A stretch of DNA of 64,000 nucleotides, from contig NZ_BIMA01000024.1 in assembly GCF_004000845.1 (NCBI RefSeq), positions 1 to 64,000 on the forward strand, in the 5' to 3' direction. Below the pieces are notes generated by a model. The model was not told where the DNA came from. It saw nothing but the letters and a program-made list of their open reading frames with translations, and did no database searches. Each line of letters begins with the position of its first letter. The stretch's first letter is position 1. Of this stretch, positions 1 through 7,877 are shown one piece after another. Made by a program: the position numbers and the translations under genes. Origin of the DNA: Paenibacillus koleovorans NBRC 103111. Lineage in GTDB: Bacteria; Bacillota; Bacilli; Paenibacillales; NBRC-103111.

Positions 1-48
1 ACTAACTCGAGCTCGGGAGCCGCAGGGAGCAGGACAGATCTGGTTTCT

Positions 49-789
49 CTACCGACCTAACACCAGTTCTCGTCCTTTTTCCTCTATCGTGAATCGATGA
101 AAACGATGTTCGCCACCCCCAACAGACCGAATCAACCCTTTTTGATGGAGCTGAACAAGCAATTTACGGCATGTTGGCTTACAGACCTGCAACACCTCCC
201 GAATCTCCTGAATCAGCACCGCCTCCGGGGAAGAAACCAACAGCCGCAGCACCTCCCGCTCGTACACGGACAATTGCATAAACTCGACCCTCTTGTTCAC
301 CCCATACTGTCCAAGCTGCTCGTAGAACGAGCGGAGGCAGGCATCGGGCCGCTTGTCGAGCTCGTCCCAGCTGAAAGGCAAGTACACGAACCGCTTCCCG
401 CCGATGGACCGGATCTTCATCTGTTCGAACGAGTACCGCTCGCGTGTAATGGTCTCGACATGCGACACATACCCGTTCGCCTCCAGAGCAAACCATAGCG
501 GCGTATAAAACGCATCGATGTAAGCCTTCACCCCGTTGCTAGTTACTAACTCCTTTTCCAGCACAATACCTTGCAGCGACTTAAGCGCTGGCCACACCGC
601 CACCTCCAGCAGCTTTCGGGTCCCGGTCAAATCCCGATGCAGCATCTCCAGCCGTTGCCCGCTCGCCTCCGCCCGCTGCTCCTGCAGCAGCCGCTCAAAG
701 GCTAGTTGAAACTCCCGTTGAAGCTCCTTCTCAAACACTCGTCCTAACTCTCGATTCCCCGAACTCATTCCCGATTCTAATGCCGTCAT
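49..789 (-). CDS. Winged-helix DNA-binding protein, unknown role
   Basis: A 246-residue protein of unknown function. The last ~70 residues read like a MarR-type winged helix (LSVYEREVLRLL, then IREVLQVCKPTCRKLLVQL and a wing ending in FTIEEKGREL). The middle (around LKSLQGIVLEKELVTSNG to SFYEQLGQYG) resembles the small endonuclease-like fold found in some Bacillales hypothetical proteins, but I cannot name catalytic residues. The N-terminus is a charged coiled-coil-like helix. I chose the ATG at 789 because CAGGAGGG sits nine bases upstream; an open frame continues to a TTG at 840 that overlaps a terminator-like hairpin. The gene is divergent from speD. A DNA-binding role is inferred only from the C-terminal domain. 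Confidence 0.75.
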   Translation of the reverse strand: MTALESGMSSGNRELGRVFEKELQREFQLAFERLLQEQRAEASGQRLEMLHRDLTGTRKLLEVAVWPALKSLQGIVLEKELVTSNGVKAYIDAFYTPLWFALEANGYVSHVETITRERYSFEQMKIRSIGGKRFVYLPFSWDELDKRPDACLRSFYEQLGQYGVNKRVEFMQLSVYEREVLRLLVSSPEAVLIQEIREVLQVCKPTCRKLLVQLHQKGLIRSVGGGEHRFHRFTIEEKGRELVLGR

Positions 790-825
790 CCCAAACACCC
801 TCCTGTCTCCCAACTCCATAAAAAA

Positions 826-862
826 GCCGCCTACCTCCAATATGGAGACAAGCGGCGTATGC
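826..862 (-). terminator. Terminator-like hairpin in the leader of the winged-helix gene
   Basis: Read on the minus strand, GCCGC at 852-856 pairs with GCGGC at 826-830, with an inner CTCCA/TGGAG stem, followed by six T. It lies just upstream of the RBS at 799-803, so it either ends an antisense transcript or attenuates the downstream gene. The same outer arms recur in the terminator at 2298-2345. Confidence 0.6.
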
Positions 863-992
863 TTTACGCGCGTTTCATGCGTGTTCGTTCTGGTGTACTA
901 ACTAATAGTGTAACAAGCCGATGGTATCATTTGCAACCGCCGCGGGGAAAATAAACCATCGCAACCAAATCAACCCGCCAAGGAGAACGCTC

Positions 993-2213
993 GTGGACCC
1001 GACATTGACATCATCACCTGCAACTGCGCCAGATCTAGCGCATACTCCTGCTTCAGCACCAGCATCTGCGCCATCATCACCTGCACCAGATCTCGCGCTT
1101 CCGCCTGCCCCAACATCAGCACCATCTGCACCTACGCCAGATCGCGCGCGTACTCCTACTTCAACACCTGCACCATCATCACCTGCACCTACGCCAGATC
1201 GCGCGCCTACTGTTGCTTCAGCACCATCATCACCTTCACCTGCGACATCATCATCTTCACCTGCACCGGATCTCGCGCCTAGTGCTGCTTCAGCACCAGC
1301 ATCTGCGCCATCTGCACCTGCACCAGATCTCGCGCCTACGCCAGCCTCAACACCAGCACCAGCATCTGAGACTTCACCAGCATCTGAGCCGACACCGACA
1401 CCGAAACCCGCCATCGCCTTGCATGGCTTCAACAATTTGACCAAGACGCTCAGCTTCAACATGTACGACATCTGCTTCACCCGTACGCGCGAGGAGCGCG
1501 AAGCATACTTGGCTTACATTGACGAGCAGTACAACGCCGAACGGCTGACCAAGATTCTGAACGCCGTCGCAGACATTATCGGAGCGCATGTGCTGAACGT
1601 GGCGAAGCAGGACTACATCCCGCAAGGCTCAAGCGTCACGATGCTGGTGTCCGAAGGGCCCGTGGAGGAGGCGCCCGATTCGTCGTTCGAGGAGTCGCCG
1701 GGACCGCTGCCCGATCATGTCGTCATGCACCTCGACAAAAGCCACATCACCGTGCATACATACCCCGAATACCATCCGGACGAGGGGATCAGCACGTTTC
1801 GCGCGGATATCGACGTGTCTACCTGCGGAGAAATTTCGCCGCTCAAGGCGCTGAACTACTTGATCCATTCGTTCGACGCCGACATCATGACAATCGACTA
1901 CCGGGTGCGGGGCTTCACGCGCGACACGAGCGGCTACAAGCTGTTCATCGACCACGAGATCAGCTCCATTCAGAACTACATCCCCGATCAAGTGCGCGAC
2001 CGTTACCAGATGATCGACGTGAACGTATACCAGGAGCATATTTTCCACACGAAATGCAAGCTGCGCGCCTTCGATCTCAACAATTATTTGTTCGGGTACA
2101 CGAAGGACCAGCTGAGCGTCGAGGAGCAAAAGGAAATTACCCGCAGCGTCCAGTGGGAGATGGATGAGCTGTTCTACGGGACGAATATGGATGCGCCCTT
2201 CACCGCGAACTAA
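993..2213 (+). CDS. speD: S-adenosylmethionine decarboxylase (E. coli type) with repetitive N-terminal extension
   Basis: SpeD makes decarboxylated SAM, the aminopropyl donor for spermidine synthesis. The last ~264 residues match the E. coli-type enzyme from [19 protein letters not shown] to the end, including [13 protein letters not shown], where Ser250 should self-cleave to form the pyruvoyl cofactor. [20 protein letters not shown] and [12 protein letters not shown] are further family signatures. Before this lie about 142 residues rich in Pro, Ala, Ser, Thr and Asp, built from an imperfect 19-residue repeat containing [12 protein letters not shown]. coli SpeD has no such extension. I picked GTG at 993 because AAGGAGA precedes it by about seven bases; an upstream ATG at 921 has no good RBS. 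No in-frame start with an RBS exists at the enzyme domain itself, so the extension is probably translated. Confidence 0.93.
   Translation: MDPTLTSSPATAPDLAHTPASAPASAPSSPAPDLALPPAPTSAPSAPTPDRARTPTSTPAPSSPAPTPDRAPTVASAPSSPSPATSSSSPAPDLAPSAASAPASAPSAPAPDLAPTPASTPAPASETSPASEPTPTPKPAIALHGFNNLTKTLSFNMYDICFTRTREEREAYLAYIDEQYNAERLTKILNAVADIIGAHVLNVAKQDYIPQGSSVTMLVSEGPVEEAPDSSFEESPGPLPDHVVMHLDKSHITVHTYPEYHPDEGISTFRADIDVSTCGEISPLKALNYLIHSFDADIMTIDYRVRGFTRDTSGYKLFIDHEISSIQNYIPDQVRDRYQMIDVNVYQEHIFHTKCKLRAFDLNNYLFGYTKDQLSVEEQKEITRSVQWEMDELFYGTNMDAPFTAN
1031..1381 (+). repeat. Imperfect 57-bp tandem repeats inside speD
   Basis: Six copies of a unit beginning near AGATCTCGCGC (or a variant) start at about 1031, 1088, 1139, 1196, 1268 and 1325. 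The spacings are 57, 51, 57, 72 and 57 bases, all multiples of three. Each encodes about 19 residues of Pro/Ala/Ser-rich sequence. In-frame copy-number variation is likely by slippage. Confidence 0.85.
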
Positions 2214-2297
2214 TGGAGCTACCAGCCGAGAAACCGACGACCGGGCCGCTAATACCCGACATGGCCGAGCAACGATTGACTGACTTAACGAACGTCT

Positions 2298-2346
2298 AAA
2301 AAGCCGCCTGCCCCCGGCCGGGAACAAGCGGCTTCTTCTCTTTTTA
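2298..2346. terminator. Bidirectional terminator between speD and the PilZ fusion gene
   Basis: GCCGC (2303-2307) and GCGGC (2328-2332) enclose an inner CCCCCGG/CCGGG stem. The plus side is followed by a T-rich tail and the minus side by five T. It separates two convergent genes. Confidence 0.8.
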
Positions 2347-3672
2347 CTCCGAGGCTTCCGACTCCGCCAACTCCGCCTGCTCGACTTGCTCCTCCTTGGG
2401 CTGCAGCTGCTTGCGAATGTACTCCTCCAGCTTGATGCGAGTGGAAGGGGGTAGGCCGGACAGCATGCAGCCATAGTGGAACGTGTCCTCATCCGGCTGA
2501 ATCCGGATAATGCGTCCGGTAATCGGCGGCAAATCCGCCTCCTGCGGAAAATGAATGACAATGAACATATCCTGCGCGAGCGGAAAGGAGCTGGCGATAT
2601 GCAGCCCGCTCTCGGAGATGTCGAACAGCGTGCCGGCGATATTTTGACCGGAAAACGCGCCTTCCTGCTCCCACTGATACACCGACAGCAGCAACGGGAT
2701 GTCCATCATCAGCCGGATGCTCTTCCGACGATCGACGAATGAACTCTCCGCCTGCAAAATGGCCTCAATGTTCGACTCCACCTTGGAACGCTGAATCGGG
2801 GCGCCCATCCAGTCCTCGTATACTTGCACGACCGCGCTCAAATCTTGCTCCCCGAGCCCTTTGCTAAGCCCCATCTCGAACATGTTCTTGGCCATCCCGA
2901 GCATCGGCGTCGTGAGCTGAAGCAGGTCGGTGAGCTGAGTGGCGATCCGCAAATCCTTGTGCATCAGCTGCATCGAGAACTGGACGTCGAAATTGCGGTC
3001 GAGAATTTTCTCGCCCTTCAGCTCCGCCTGTCGGCTGCAAGCGCTCCCAGCAAGAACGATAGCTAAGAACTTCTCCATATGAATGTTCGCCTTGGCCGCC
3101 AGCGCCATTCCTTCGATAAACCCAAGCGCATTGATGCCGACCATCGTATTGTGCGCGAGCTTGGCGTAGGAGCCGGAGCCGGCAGGGCCCATATAGATCA
3201 CCTGGCTGCCCATCGCCCGGAACACATCGTCCTGCGAGGCCAGCACATCCTCGTCGCCGCCGACCATGAACAGCAGCGTCCCGTCCATCGCAGCCGGCTT
3301 GCTGCCCGTGACCGGAGCGTCCAAGAAAAAAGCGCCTTGTTCGCCGAGCTCGGCATACAGCGTCCTGCTCGTGTGAGGAGAAATGGTGCTGCAGTCGATA
3401 ATCGTCATACCCGAGTGAAGCCCTTCCAATACGCCATAAGCGTCGTAGAACACTTGGCGAATCGCCGTATCGTTGCTAAGCATCGTGATCAGCACGTCGG
3501 CATCTCGCGCCGCTTCAGCCGGTGTGGTAGACACAGTAGCGCCTAGCGCGACCAAATCCTCCGCTTTTTCCAACGAGCGATTGTATACTGTAACGGGAAA
3601 TCCTTTGCGCAACAAATTCTTCGCCATCGGGGCTCCCATCGTACCTAGTCCGATAAATCCGATCGATTTCAT
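2344..3672 (-). CDS. Beta-hydroxyacid dehydrogenase fused to a C-terminal PilZ domain
   Basis: A 442-residue two-domain protein. Residues 1-300 are a 3-hydroxyisobutyrate-dehydrogenase-family oxidoreductase: Rossmann motif GLGTMG (8-13), substrate loop DAPVTGSKPAA (about 118-128), and the catalytic lysine in KLAHNTMVG (Lys171, Asn175). Residues 315-420 are a PilZ domain carrying both c-di-GMP-binding motifs: RKSIR (RxxxR, 316-320) and DISESG (DxSxxG, 351-356). The last 20 residues are Glu-rich. The start is the ATG at 3672 with GAGGAGATGG upstream. Typical family dehydrogenases are about 290-300 residues and lack PilZ. I infer an enzyme whose activity or localisation responds to c-di-GMP; the substrate cannot be read from sequence. 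Confidence 0.92.
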   Translation of the reverse strand: MKSIGFIGLGTMGAPMAKNLLRKGFPVTVYNRSLEKAEDLVALGATVSTTPAEAARDADVLITMLSNDTAIRQVFYDAYGVLEGLHSGMTIIDCSTISPHTSRTLYAELGEQGAFFLDAPVTGSKPAAMDGTLLFMVGGDEDVLASQDDVFRAMGSQVIYMGPAGSGSYAKLAHNTMVGINALGFIEGMALAAKANIHMEKFLAIVLAGSACSRQAELKGEKILDRNFDVQFSMQLMHKDLRIATQLTDLLQLTTPMLGMAKNMFEMGLSKGLGEQDLSAVVQVYEDWMGAPIQRSKVESNIEAILQAESSFVDRRKSIRLMMDIPLLLSVYQWEQEGAFSGQNIAGTLFDISESGLHIASSFPLAQDMFIVIHFPQEADLPPITGRIIRIQPDEDTFHYGCMLSGLPPSTRIKLEEYIRKQLQPKEEQVEQAELAESEASE

Positions 3673-3856
3673 ACTCCATCTCCTCAACCGTACGAATATG
3701 CCCCCAAGGGAGACCGAGACCCCAAAAAACCGTACAGACCTCATTGTAGCATTTCTTCCAGTCGCTGTGAAACGACTCTTTCACTTGTGTTGCGGGGGCC
3801 ATTCTAGTATGCTAATTTGCAAGGCATTTTGAATAAAAATGGAGGGGTGTTTCATT

Positions 3857-5212
3857 ATGACAGAAAAGCTTCATTTTGATTACAGCAAGGCGCTTGGCTT
3901 CGTTCAGCAGCATGAAATCGATTATTTCGCGGAACCGGTACGGCTCGCGCACGAGCAGCTTCACAACGGGACGGGAGCGGGTTCCGACTATCTGGGCTGG
4001 ATCGAGCTGCCGAAAAATTACGATAAAGAGGAATTCGCCCGCATCGAACAAGCGGCCAAACGGATTCAAGGCCATTCCGACGTGCTGGTCGTTATCGGGA
4101 TCGGCGGCTCTTATCTGGGCGCGCGGGCGGCTCTCGAAATGTTGTCCCACTCCTTCTATAATATGCTGTCGAAGGAAAAACGGACTACTCCCGAAATTTA
4201 TTTCGTAGGCAATAACATCAGCTCTACATACGTGACGCACCTATTGCAGCTGCTGGAGGGCAAGGACATCTCCGTCAACGTCATCTCGAAATCCGGGACG
4301 ACGACGGAGCCGGCGATTGCGTTCCGCATTTTCCGCGAGCTGCTCGAGACGAAGTACGGTAAAGAAGGCGCTCGTGAGCGCATCTTCGCGACCACGGACC
4401 AAGCGAAGGGCGCGCTGAAGAAGCTGGCCGACGCCGAGGGTTATGAGACGTTTGTCATCCCGGACGACGTAGGCGGACGGTATTCGGTACTGACTGCCGT
4501 AGGCCTGCTGCCGATCGCTACCGCGGGTATTGATATCGGCGCAATGATGGAAGGCGCGGCGGATGCGGCGACGGCGTATTCGAGCCCGGATCTTGGCAGC
4601 AACGAGTGCTATCAATACGCGGCTGTCCGCAATGCACTATTGCGGAAGGGCAAAGCGATCGAAATTCTCGTCAACTACGAGCCTGCGCTTCATTACGTGT
4701 CGGAATGGTGGAAGCAGCTGTACGGCGAGAGCGAAGGCAAAGACGGCAAAGGGCTGTTCCCGGCATCCGTCGACTTCTCGGCGGACTTGCACTCCATGGG
4801 GCAGTTCATCCAGGAAGGGTCTCGCAACTTGTTCGAGACCGTCATCCAGGTGGCGAATGTGCCCCACCAAATCGAGATCGGCACGGACGCCGACAATTTG
4901 GACGGGCTGAACTTCCTGGCCGGCAATACGATGGACTTCGTCAACAAGAAGGCGTTCCAGGGCACGATGCTCGCGCACAGCGACGGCGGCGTGCCGAACC
5001 TGATCGTGACGCTGCCTGATATTTCGGCTTACTCGTTCGGGTATATGGTGTATTTCTTCGAGAAAGCTTGCGGTATCAGCGGCTACTTGCTCGGGGTCAA
5101 TCCGTTCGATCAGCCTGGTGTCGAGGCGTATAAGAAGAACATGTTCGCGTTGCTCGGTAAACCTGGTTTCGAGAAAGAGAAGGCGGAGCTGGAGGCGCGG
5201 CTGAACGATTAG
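3857..5212 (+). CDS. pgi: Glucose-6-phosphate isomerase
   Basis: Interconverts glucose-6-phosphate and fructose-6-phosphate in glycolysis and gluconeogenesis. The 451-residue length is normal for Bacillales Pgi. Visible signatures are [15 protein letters not shown], the sugar-phosphate-binding loop [28 protein letters not shown], and [11 protein letters not shown] near the C-terminal catalytic segment. The ATG at 3857 has GGAGGGG about nine bases upstream; an in-frame ATG at 3839 lacks a site. It stands alone, divergent from the PilZ-fusion gene and shortly followed by the YvyE-like gene. Confidence 0.97.
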   Translation: MTEKLHFDYSKALGFVQQHEIDYFAEPVRLAHEQLHNGTGAGSDYLGWIELPKNYDKEEFARIEQAAKRIQGHSDVLVVIGIGGSYLGARAALEMLSHSFYNMLSKEKRTTPEIYFVGNNISSTYVTHLLQLLEGKDISVNVISKSGTTTEPAIAFRIFRELLETKYGKEGARERIFATTDQAKGALKKLADAEGYETFVIPDDVGGRYSVLTAVGLLPIATAGIDIGAMMEGAADAATAYSSPDLGSNECYQYAAVRNALLRKGKAIEILVNYEPALHYVSEWWKQLYGESEGKDGKGLFPASVDFSADLHSMGQFIQEGSRNLFETVIQVANVPHQIEIGTDADNLDGLNFLAGNTMDFVNKKAFQGTMLAHSDGGVPNLIVTLPDISAYSFGYMVYFFEKACGISGYLLGVNPFDQPGVEAYKKNMFALLGKPGFEKEKAELEARLND

Positions 5213-5258
5213 TCAGCTAGCATGTGCTCGGAATGTGGAAAGGACGGTGCATTCGCCG

Positions 5259-5912
5259 ATGCTGGAGTTGTATCGAACGGTTCGACGCTCGAATTCGGCG
5301 GAGATCGTCATCAAGAAATCCCGCTTCATCGGCCATGTGCTGCCGGTGGAGTCGGAGGACGAGGCGCTGCAATTCATCGAGCGGATCAAGAAGGAGCATT
5401 GGTCGGCCAATCATAACTGCTCGGCCTACGTTGTCGGGGACAAGGACCAGTTCCAGAAAGCGTCCGACGACGGGGAGCCGAGCGGTACAGCGGGCAAGCC
5501 GATGCTCGAGGTGATCAAACGCCAGCAGCTCAAGAACGTGTGCGTCGTCGTCACCCGCTACTTCGGCGGCATCATGCTGGGGGCGGGCGGTTTGATCCGC
5601 GCTTACACGGACGCCACCGTGGAGGGGCTCGCGTCTGCGGAGCCGATGTATCGGGCGCTGCACCAGGAGGTGCGGGTGTCGATCGATTACACTTGGCTCG
5701 GCAAGGTGGAGAACGAGCTGCGGAACCGCGCGATGTGGATGGACGAGACGGAATTCACCGACAAGGTGACGCTCGTCTGTTTGCCTCTATATGCGGAGCG
5801 AGAGCGGTTCGCCGCTTGGATGACCGACTTGACCCAAGGGCAAGGGGAAATCGTCATGGGGGAGGCGCGCTATGTGGAGCATGAGCAAGATCCGACCGCG
5901 GTGGAGCCCTGA
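5259..5912 (+). CDS. yvyE: YigZ/IMPACT family protein (YvyE-like)
   Basis: A 217-residue member of the YigZ/IMPACT family, close in pattern to B. subtilis YvyE. It contains KKSRFIGHVLPVESEDEA, NCSAYVVG, DDGEPSGTAGKPMLEV, VVVTRYFGGIMLGAGGLIRAY and the family hallmark YTWLGKVENEL. The C-terminal ferredoxin-like subdomain follows. I placed the start at ATG 5259 because family members begin with MLxxYxTV; GTG at 5235 is an in-frame alternative. The RBS for either is weak (AAAGGA is 14 bases from 5259). The exact function of the family is unsettled. The 3' end overlaps the next gene by 41 bases, so they are probably co-transcribed. Confidence 0.92.
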   Translation: MLELYRTVRRSNSAEIVIKKSRFIGHVLPVESEDEALQFIERIKKEHWSANHNCSAYVVGDKDQFQKASDDGEPSGTAGKPMLEVIKRQQLKNVCVVVTRYFGGIMLGAGGLIRAYTDATVEGLASAEPMYRALHQEVRVSIDYTWLGKVENELRNRAMWMDETEFTDKVTLVCLPLYAERERFAAWMTDLTQGQGEIVMGEARYVEHEQDPTAVEP

Positions 5913-6690
5913 CGAACGGGCTGGTGGCGGCGGATTTGGAGGGATTGCCGGCGACGGTTTGCTGGAGAGTGCGCCGCGGAGTTCGGCGGTCATCGATCTT
6001 TCGCTCCGTTCGCGGGCCGACCTCGTCGAAGCCGGCGAACCGCGCATCCTGATCTTCACCGGCGGCACGCTCGGCTCGTGGGCGCTGGAGGAGGTGCGGC
6101 TCGGGGACATCTTGATCGGCGCCGACAAGGGCGCGCTTTTCCTCGTACGGCACGGCTTGCGGCCGGACTTGGCGCTCGGCGACTTCGACTCGGTCGACGA
6201 GGGCGAGCTGGAGGAGATTCGTTGCGGCAGCGTGCGATTCGAGGACTGCGATCCGATTATGAAGGATTACACCGACACCGAGATGGCGTTTCATCGGGCG
6301 CTGGAGTGGCCGCTGCCGGCTGGCGCAGTGCCTCGCGAGATCGTGCTGCTGGGTGCGCTGGGCACTCGCTTCGACCACTCGCTGGCGAATGTGCATCTGC
6401 TGCGCATAGGGCTGACGCGCGGCGTCGTCTGCCGAATCGTGGACGCCTACAACGAGGTGCAGCTGATCGACCGATGCGTCGAGCTCGAACGCGGGCGATA
6501 CGCCAACGTCTCGCTGCTGCCGCTCACCCCGGAGGTGCGGGGCATCACGCTGCGCGGGTTCTTATATCCGCTGGAACGGGCTACGCTTGCGATCGGCCAG
6601 TCGCTCGGCATCAGCAATGTGCTGGTCGATCCGATCGGCCGAGTGGAGCTGGAGCAGGGCCAGTTGCTCGTCATACGCAGCCGGGACTGA
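5872..6690 (+). CDS. Thiamine pyrophosphokinase family protein
   Basis: Likely transfers pyrophosphate from ATP to thiamine to make thiamine diphosphate. Family motifs are present in order: GADKGALFL, LGDFDSVDE (metal-binding DFDS), KDYTDTEMAF and LGALGTRFDHSLANVHLL. The C-terminal beta-sandwich follows. The protein is 272 residues, longer than the usual ~215, because of a ~55-residue N-terminal segment rich in Gly and Arg before ILIFTGGTLG. The start at 5872 has GGGGGAGG six bases upstream and overlaps yvyE. A later start within the overlap region (ATG 5881) is possible. I did not assign a symbol because thiN and tnr naming varies. Confidence 0.9.
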   Translation: MWSMSKIRPRWSPDERAGGGGFGGIAGDGLLESAPRSSAVIDLSLRSRADLVEAGEPRILIFTGGTLGSWALEEVRLGDILIGADKGALFLVRHGLRPDLALGDFDSVDEGELEEIRCGSVRFEDCDPIMKDYTDTEMAFHRALEWPLPAGAVPREIVLLGALGTRFDHSLANVHLLRIGLTRGVVCRIVDAYNEVQLIDRCVELERGRYANVSLLPLTPEVRGITLRGFLYPLERATLAIGQSLGISNVLVDPIGRVELEQGQLLVIRSRD

Positions 6691-6720
6691 TGCTTGGGCT
6701 TCCGTCGATGTTCCTTCTCC

Positions 6721-6753
6721 ATGAACTTGTACTGTTTTCGCGGACAGGTTCAT
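6721..6753. promoter_or_regulatory. Inverted repeat upstream of the DUF4383-like gene
   Basis: ATGAACTTGT at 6721-6730 is mirrored by ACAGGTTCAT at 6744-6753. It lies 65-100 bases before the next gene and could be an operator or a weak hairpin. No clear sigma-A boxes were identified beside it. Confidence 0.3.
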
Positions 6754-6818
6754 ATGGTTAGAGTAGATCAACTACGTTTCTACTCGATGCGGGACCATTC
6801 ACGGAGGAGGAGAAGGAT

Positions 6819-7190
6819 ATGGTAAAAGCGTATGCGGGCGTGGTCGGAGTGTTGTTTTTGCTGCTCGGCGTCATCGGCTTTTTCATGAAAGAGCTGTTCG
6901 GCATGATTCATTTCGACCTCACGCACAACATCATCCACCTGGTGTTCGGGGCGATCGGCATTGCCGCGATGCGGACCGACGACAACGCCGTCCGGTTCGC
7001 CAAGAGCATCGGCGTGCTGTATGTGGCGCTCGGCTTGCTGGGCATGGTCAGTCCGAACATGTTCGGGCTGATGCACATGGAGAATGCCGAGAACGTGATT
7101 CACCTGATCATCGGAGTGATCGGCTTGTACCTCGGCTTTACAGCCGCCCAGACGATCCAGACGATCAAGCTGAAGTCCAAGATGAATTGA
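6819..7190 (+). CDS. DUF4383-like small membrane protein
   Basis: A 123-residue protein with four predicted membrane helices: residues ~3-22, 37-52, 63-82 and 93-113. The repeated pattern GMIHFDLTHNIIHLVFGAIG and GLMHMENAENVIHLIIGVIG shows an internal duplication, with His/Asn residues at the membrane edge in both halves. It resembles the DUF4383 family, which has no known function. A strong GGAGGAGGAGAAGGAT Shine-Dalgarno stretch precedes the ATG. A terminator follows, so it is monocistronic. Confidence 0.85.
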   Translation: MVKAYAGVVGVLFLLLGVIGFFMKELFGMIHFDLTHNIIHLVFGAIGIAAMRTDDNAVRFAKSIGVLYVALGLLGMVSPNMFGLMHMENAENVIHLIIGVIGLYLGFTAAQTIQTIKLKSKMN

Positions 7191-7217
7191 GTGAGTCGCA
7201 TCCCACGAAAGCAGAAA

Positions 7218-7260
7218 CGAACCCTTCGTCGCCGAGATCGGCAGCGGGGGTTCGTTTTGT
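7218..7260 (+). terminator. Rho-independent terminator
   Basis: CGAACCC (7218-7224) pairs with GGGTTCG (7248-7254), followed by TTTTGTT. It ends the DUF4383-like gene. Confidence 0.85.
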
Positions 7261-7297
7261 TATGGGCGTTTGTCCCGGGCAAAGCGCCTATAGGCGG

Positions 7298-7306
7298 CAT
7301 ACACTA
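7298..7306 (+). promoter_or_regulatory. Possible mother-cell sigma (E/K) -10 element
   Basis: CATACACTA resembles the -10 consensus of SigE/SigK promoters and lies 42 bases before the LysM gene. No matching -35 was identified with confidence, so this is only suggestive of sporulation expression. Confidence 0.25.
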
Positions 7307-7347
7307 CCGTATCGGCAGTAACCATACATCATGTCGGAGGGATGGCC

Positions 7348-7746
7348 ATGCATTACGTAGTGAACCCAGGCGACAGCCTGTACTCGATCGCCAGCTGGAA
7401 CGGGCTTAGCGTGGAGGAGCTTATAGAAGCGAACGGGCTTACCGAGGCGGATCCTCTTTATGTGGGACAGACGATCGTCCTGCCTCGGTCTTTGTTCCCC
7501 GGTCCGGGTCCTGGTCCAGGTTTTCCAGGTCCGGGTCCGGGCGGTCCGGGGTTTCCGGTACAGAACTTCGCGCTGCAGCAGCGCATAGCTCGACTCGAGC
7601 AGCAGAACGCCGCCCAGCAGAACGAGATCCAGCGTCTGAATCAGCGGGTGAATCGGCTGGAGAACGAGGTGGACCGGTTGCGCGGAAGACTGATCAATCT
7701 AGAGCAGCGGGTGGACCGTCTGCAGCCCTATCCGCAGCCCAGATAG
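7348..7746 (+). CDS. LysM protein with Gly-Pro linker and coiled coil
   Basis: A 132-residue protein in three parts. Residues 1-46 are one LysM domain (MHYVVNPGDSLYSIASWNG ... YVGQTIVLP), which binds peptidoglycan or spore cortex. Residues ~50-72 are a collagen-like Gly/Pro run (PGPGPGPGFPG). Residues ~78-125 are a heptad-rich coiled coil (LQQRIARLEQQNAAQQNEI, RVNRLENEVDRLRGRL). There is no signal peptide, so extracellular wall attachment is unlikely. LysM without a signal is typical of spore-coat and cortex proteins such as SafA, which fits a mother-cell role. The ATG at 7348 has CGGAGGG upstream with normal spacing; ATG 7342 is too close to the RBS. Confidence 0.88.
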   Translation: MHYVVNPGDSLYSIASWNGLSVEELIEANGLTEADPLYVGQTIVLPRSLFPGPGPGPGFPGPGPGGPGFPVQNFALQQRIARLEQQNAAQQNEIQRLNQRVNRLENEVDRLRGRLINLEQRVDRLQPYPQPR

Positions 7747-7877
7747 AAAGAGGAAGGGCGAGCTTAACAATATCTTCATAAAGTGGCTCTCCATCGCCTA
7801 ATGAACTATGATAAGGGAGACTTCATCGGGATCGCAGCAGCTTTTGATACAATATTAGTACGAAGGAGTTCTCCTTT

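Noticed and set aside
902-1480. Long minus-strand open frame opposite the speD repeats, rich in Gly/Ala
   Set aside because: It is the complement of the PAPDLA-type repeats; no RBS and no family signature. The plus-strand frame continues into a real enzyme.
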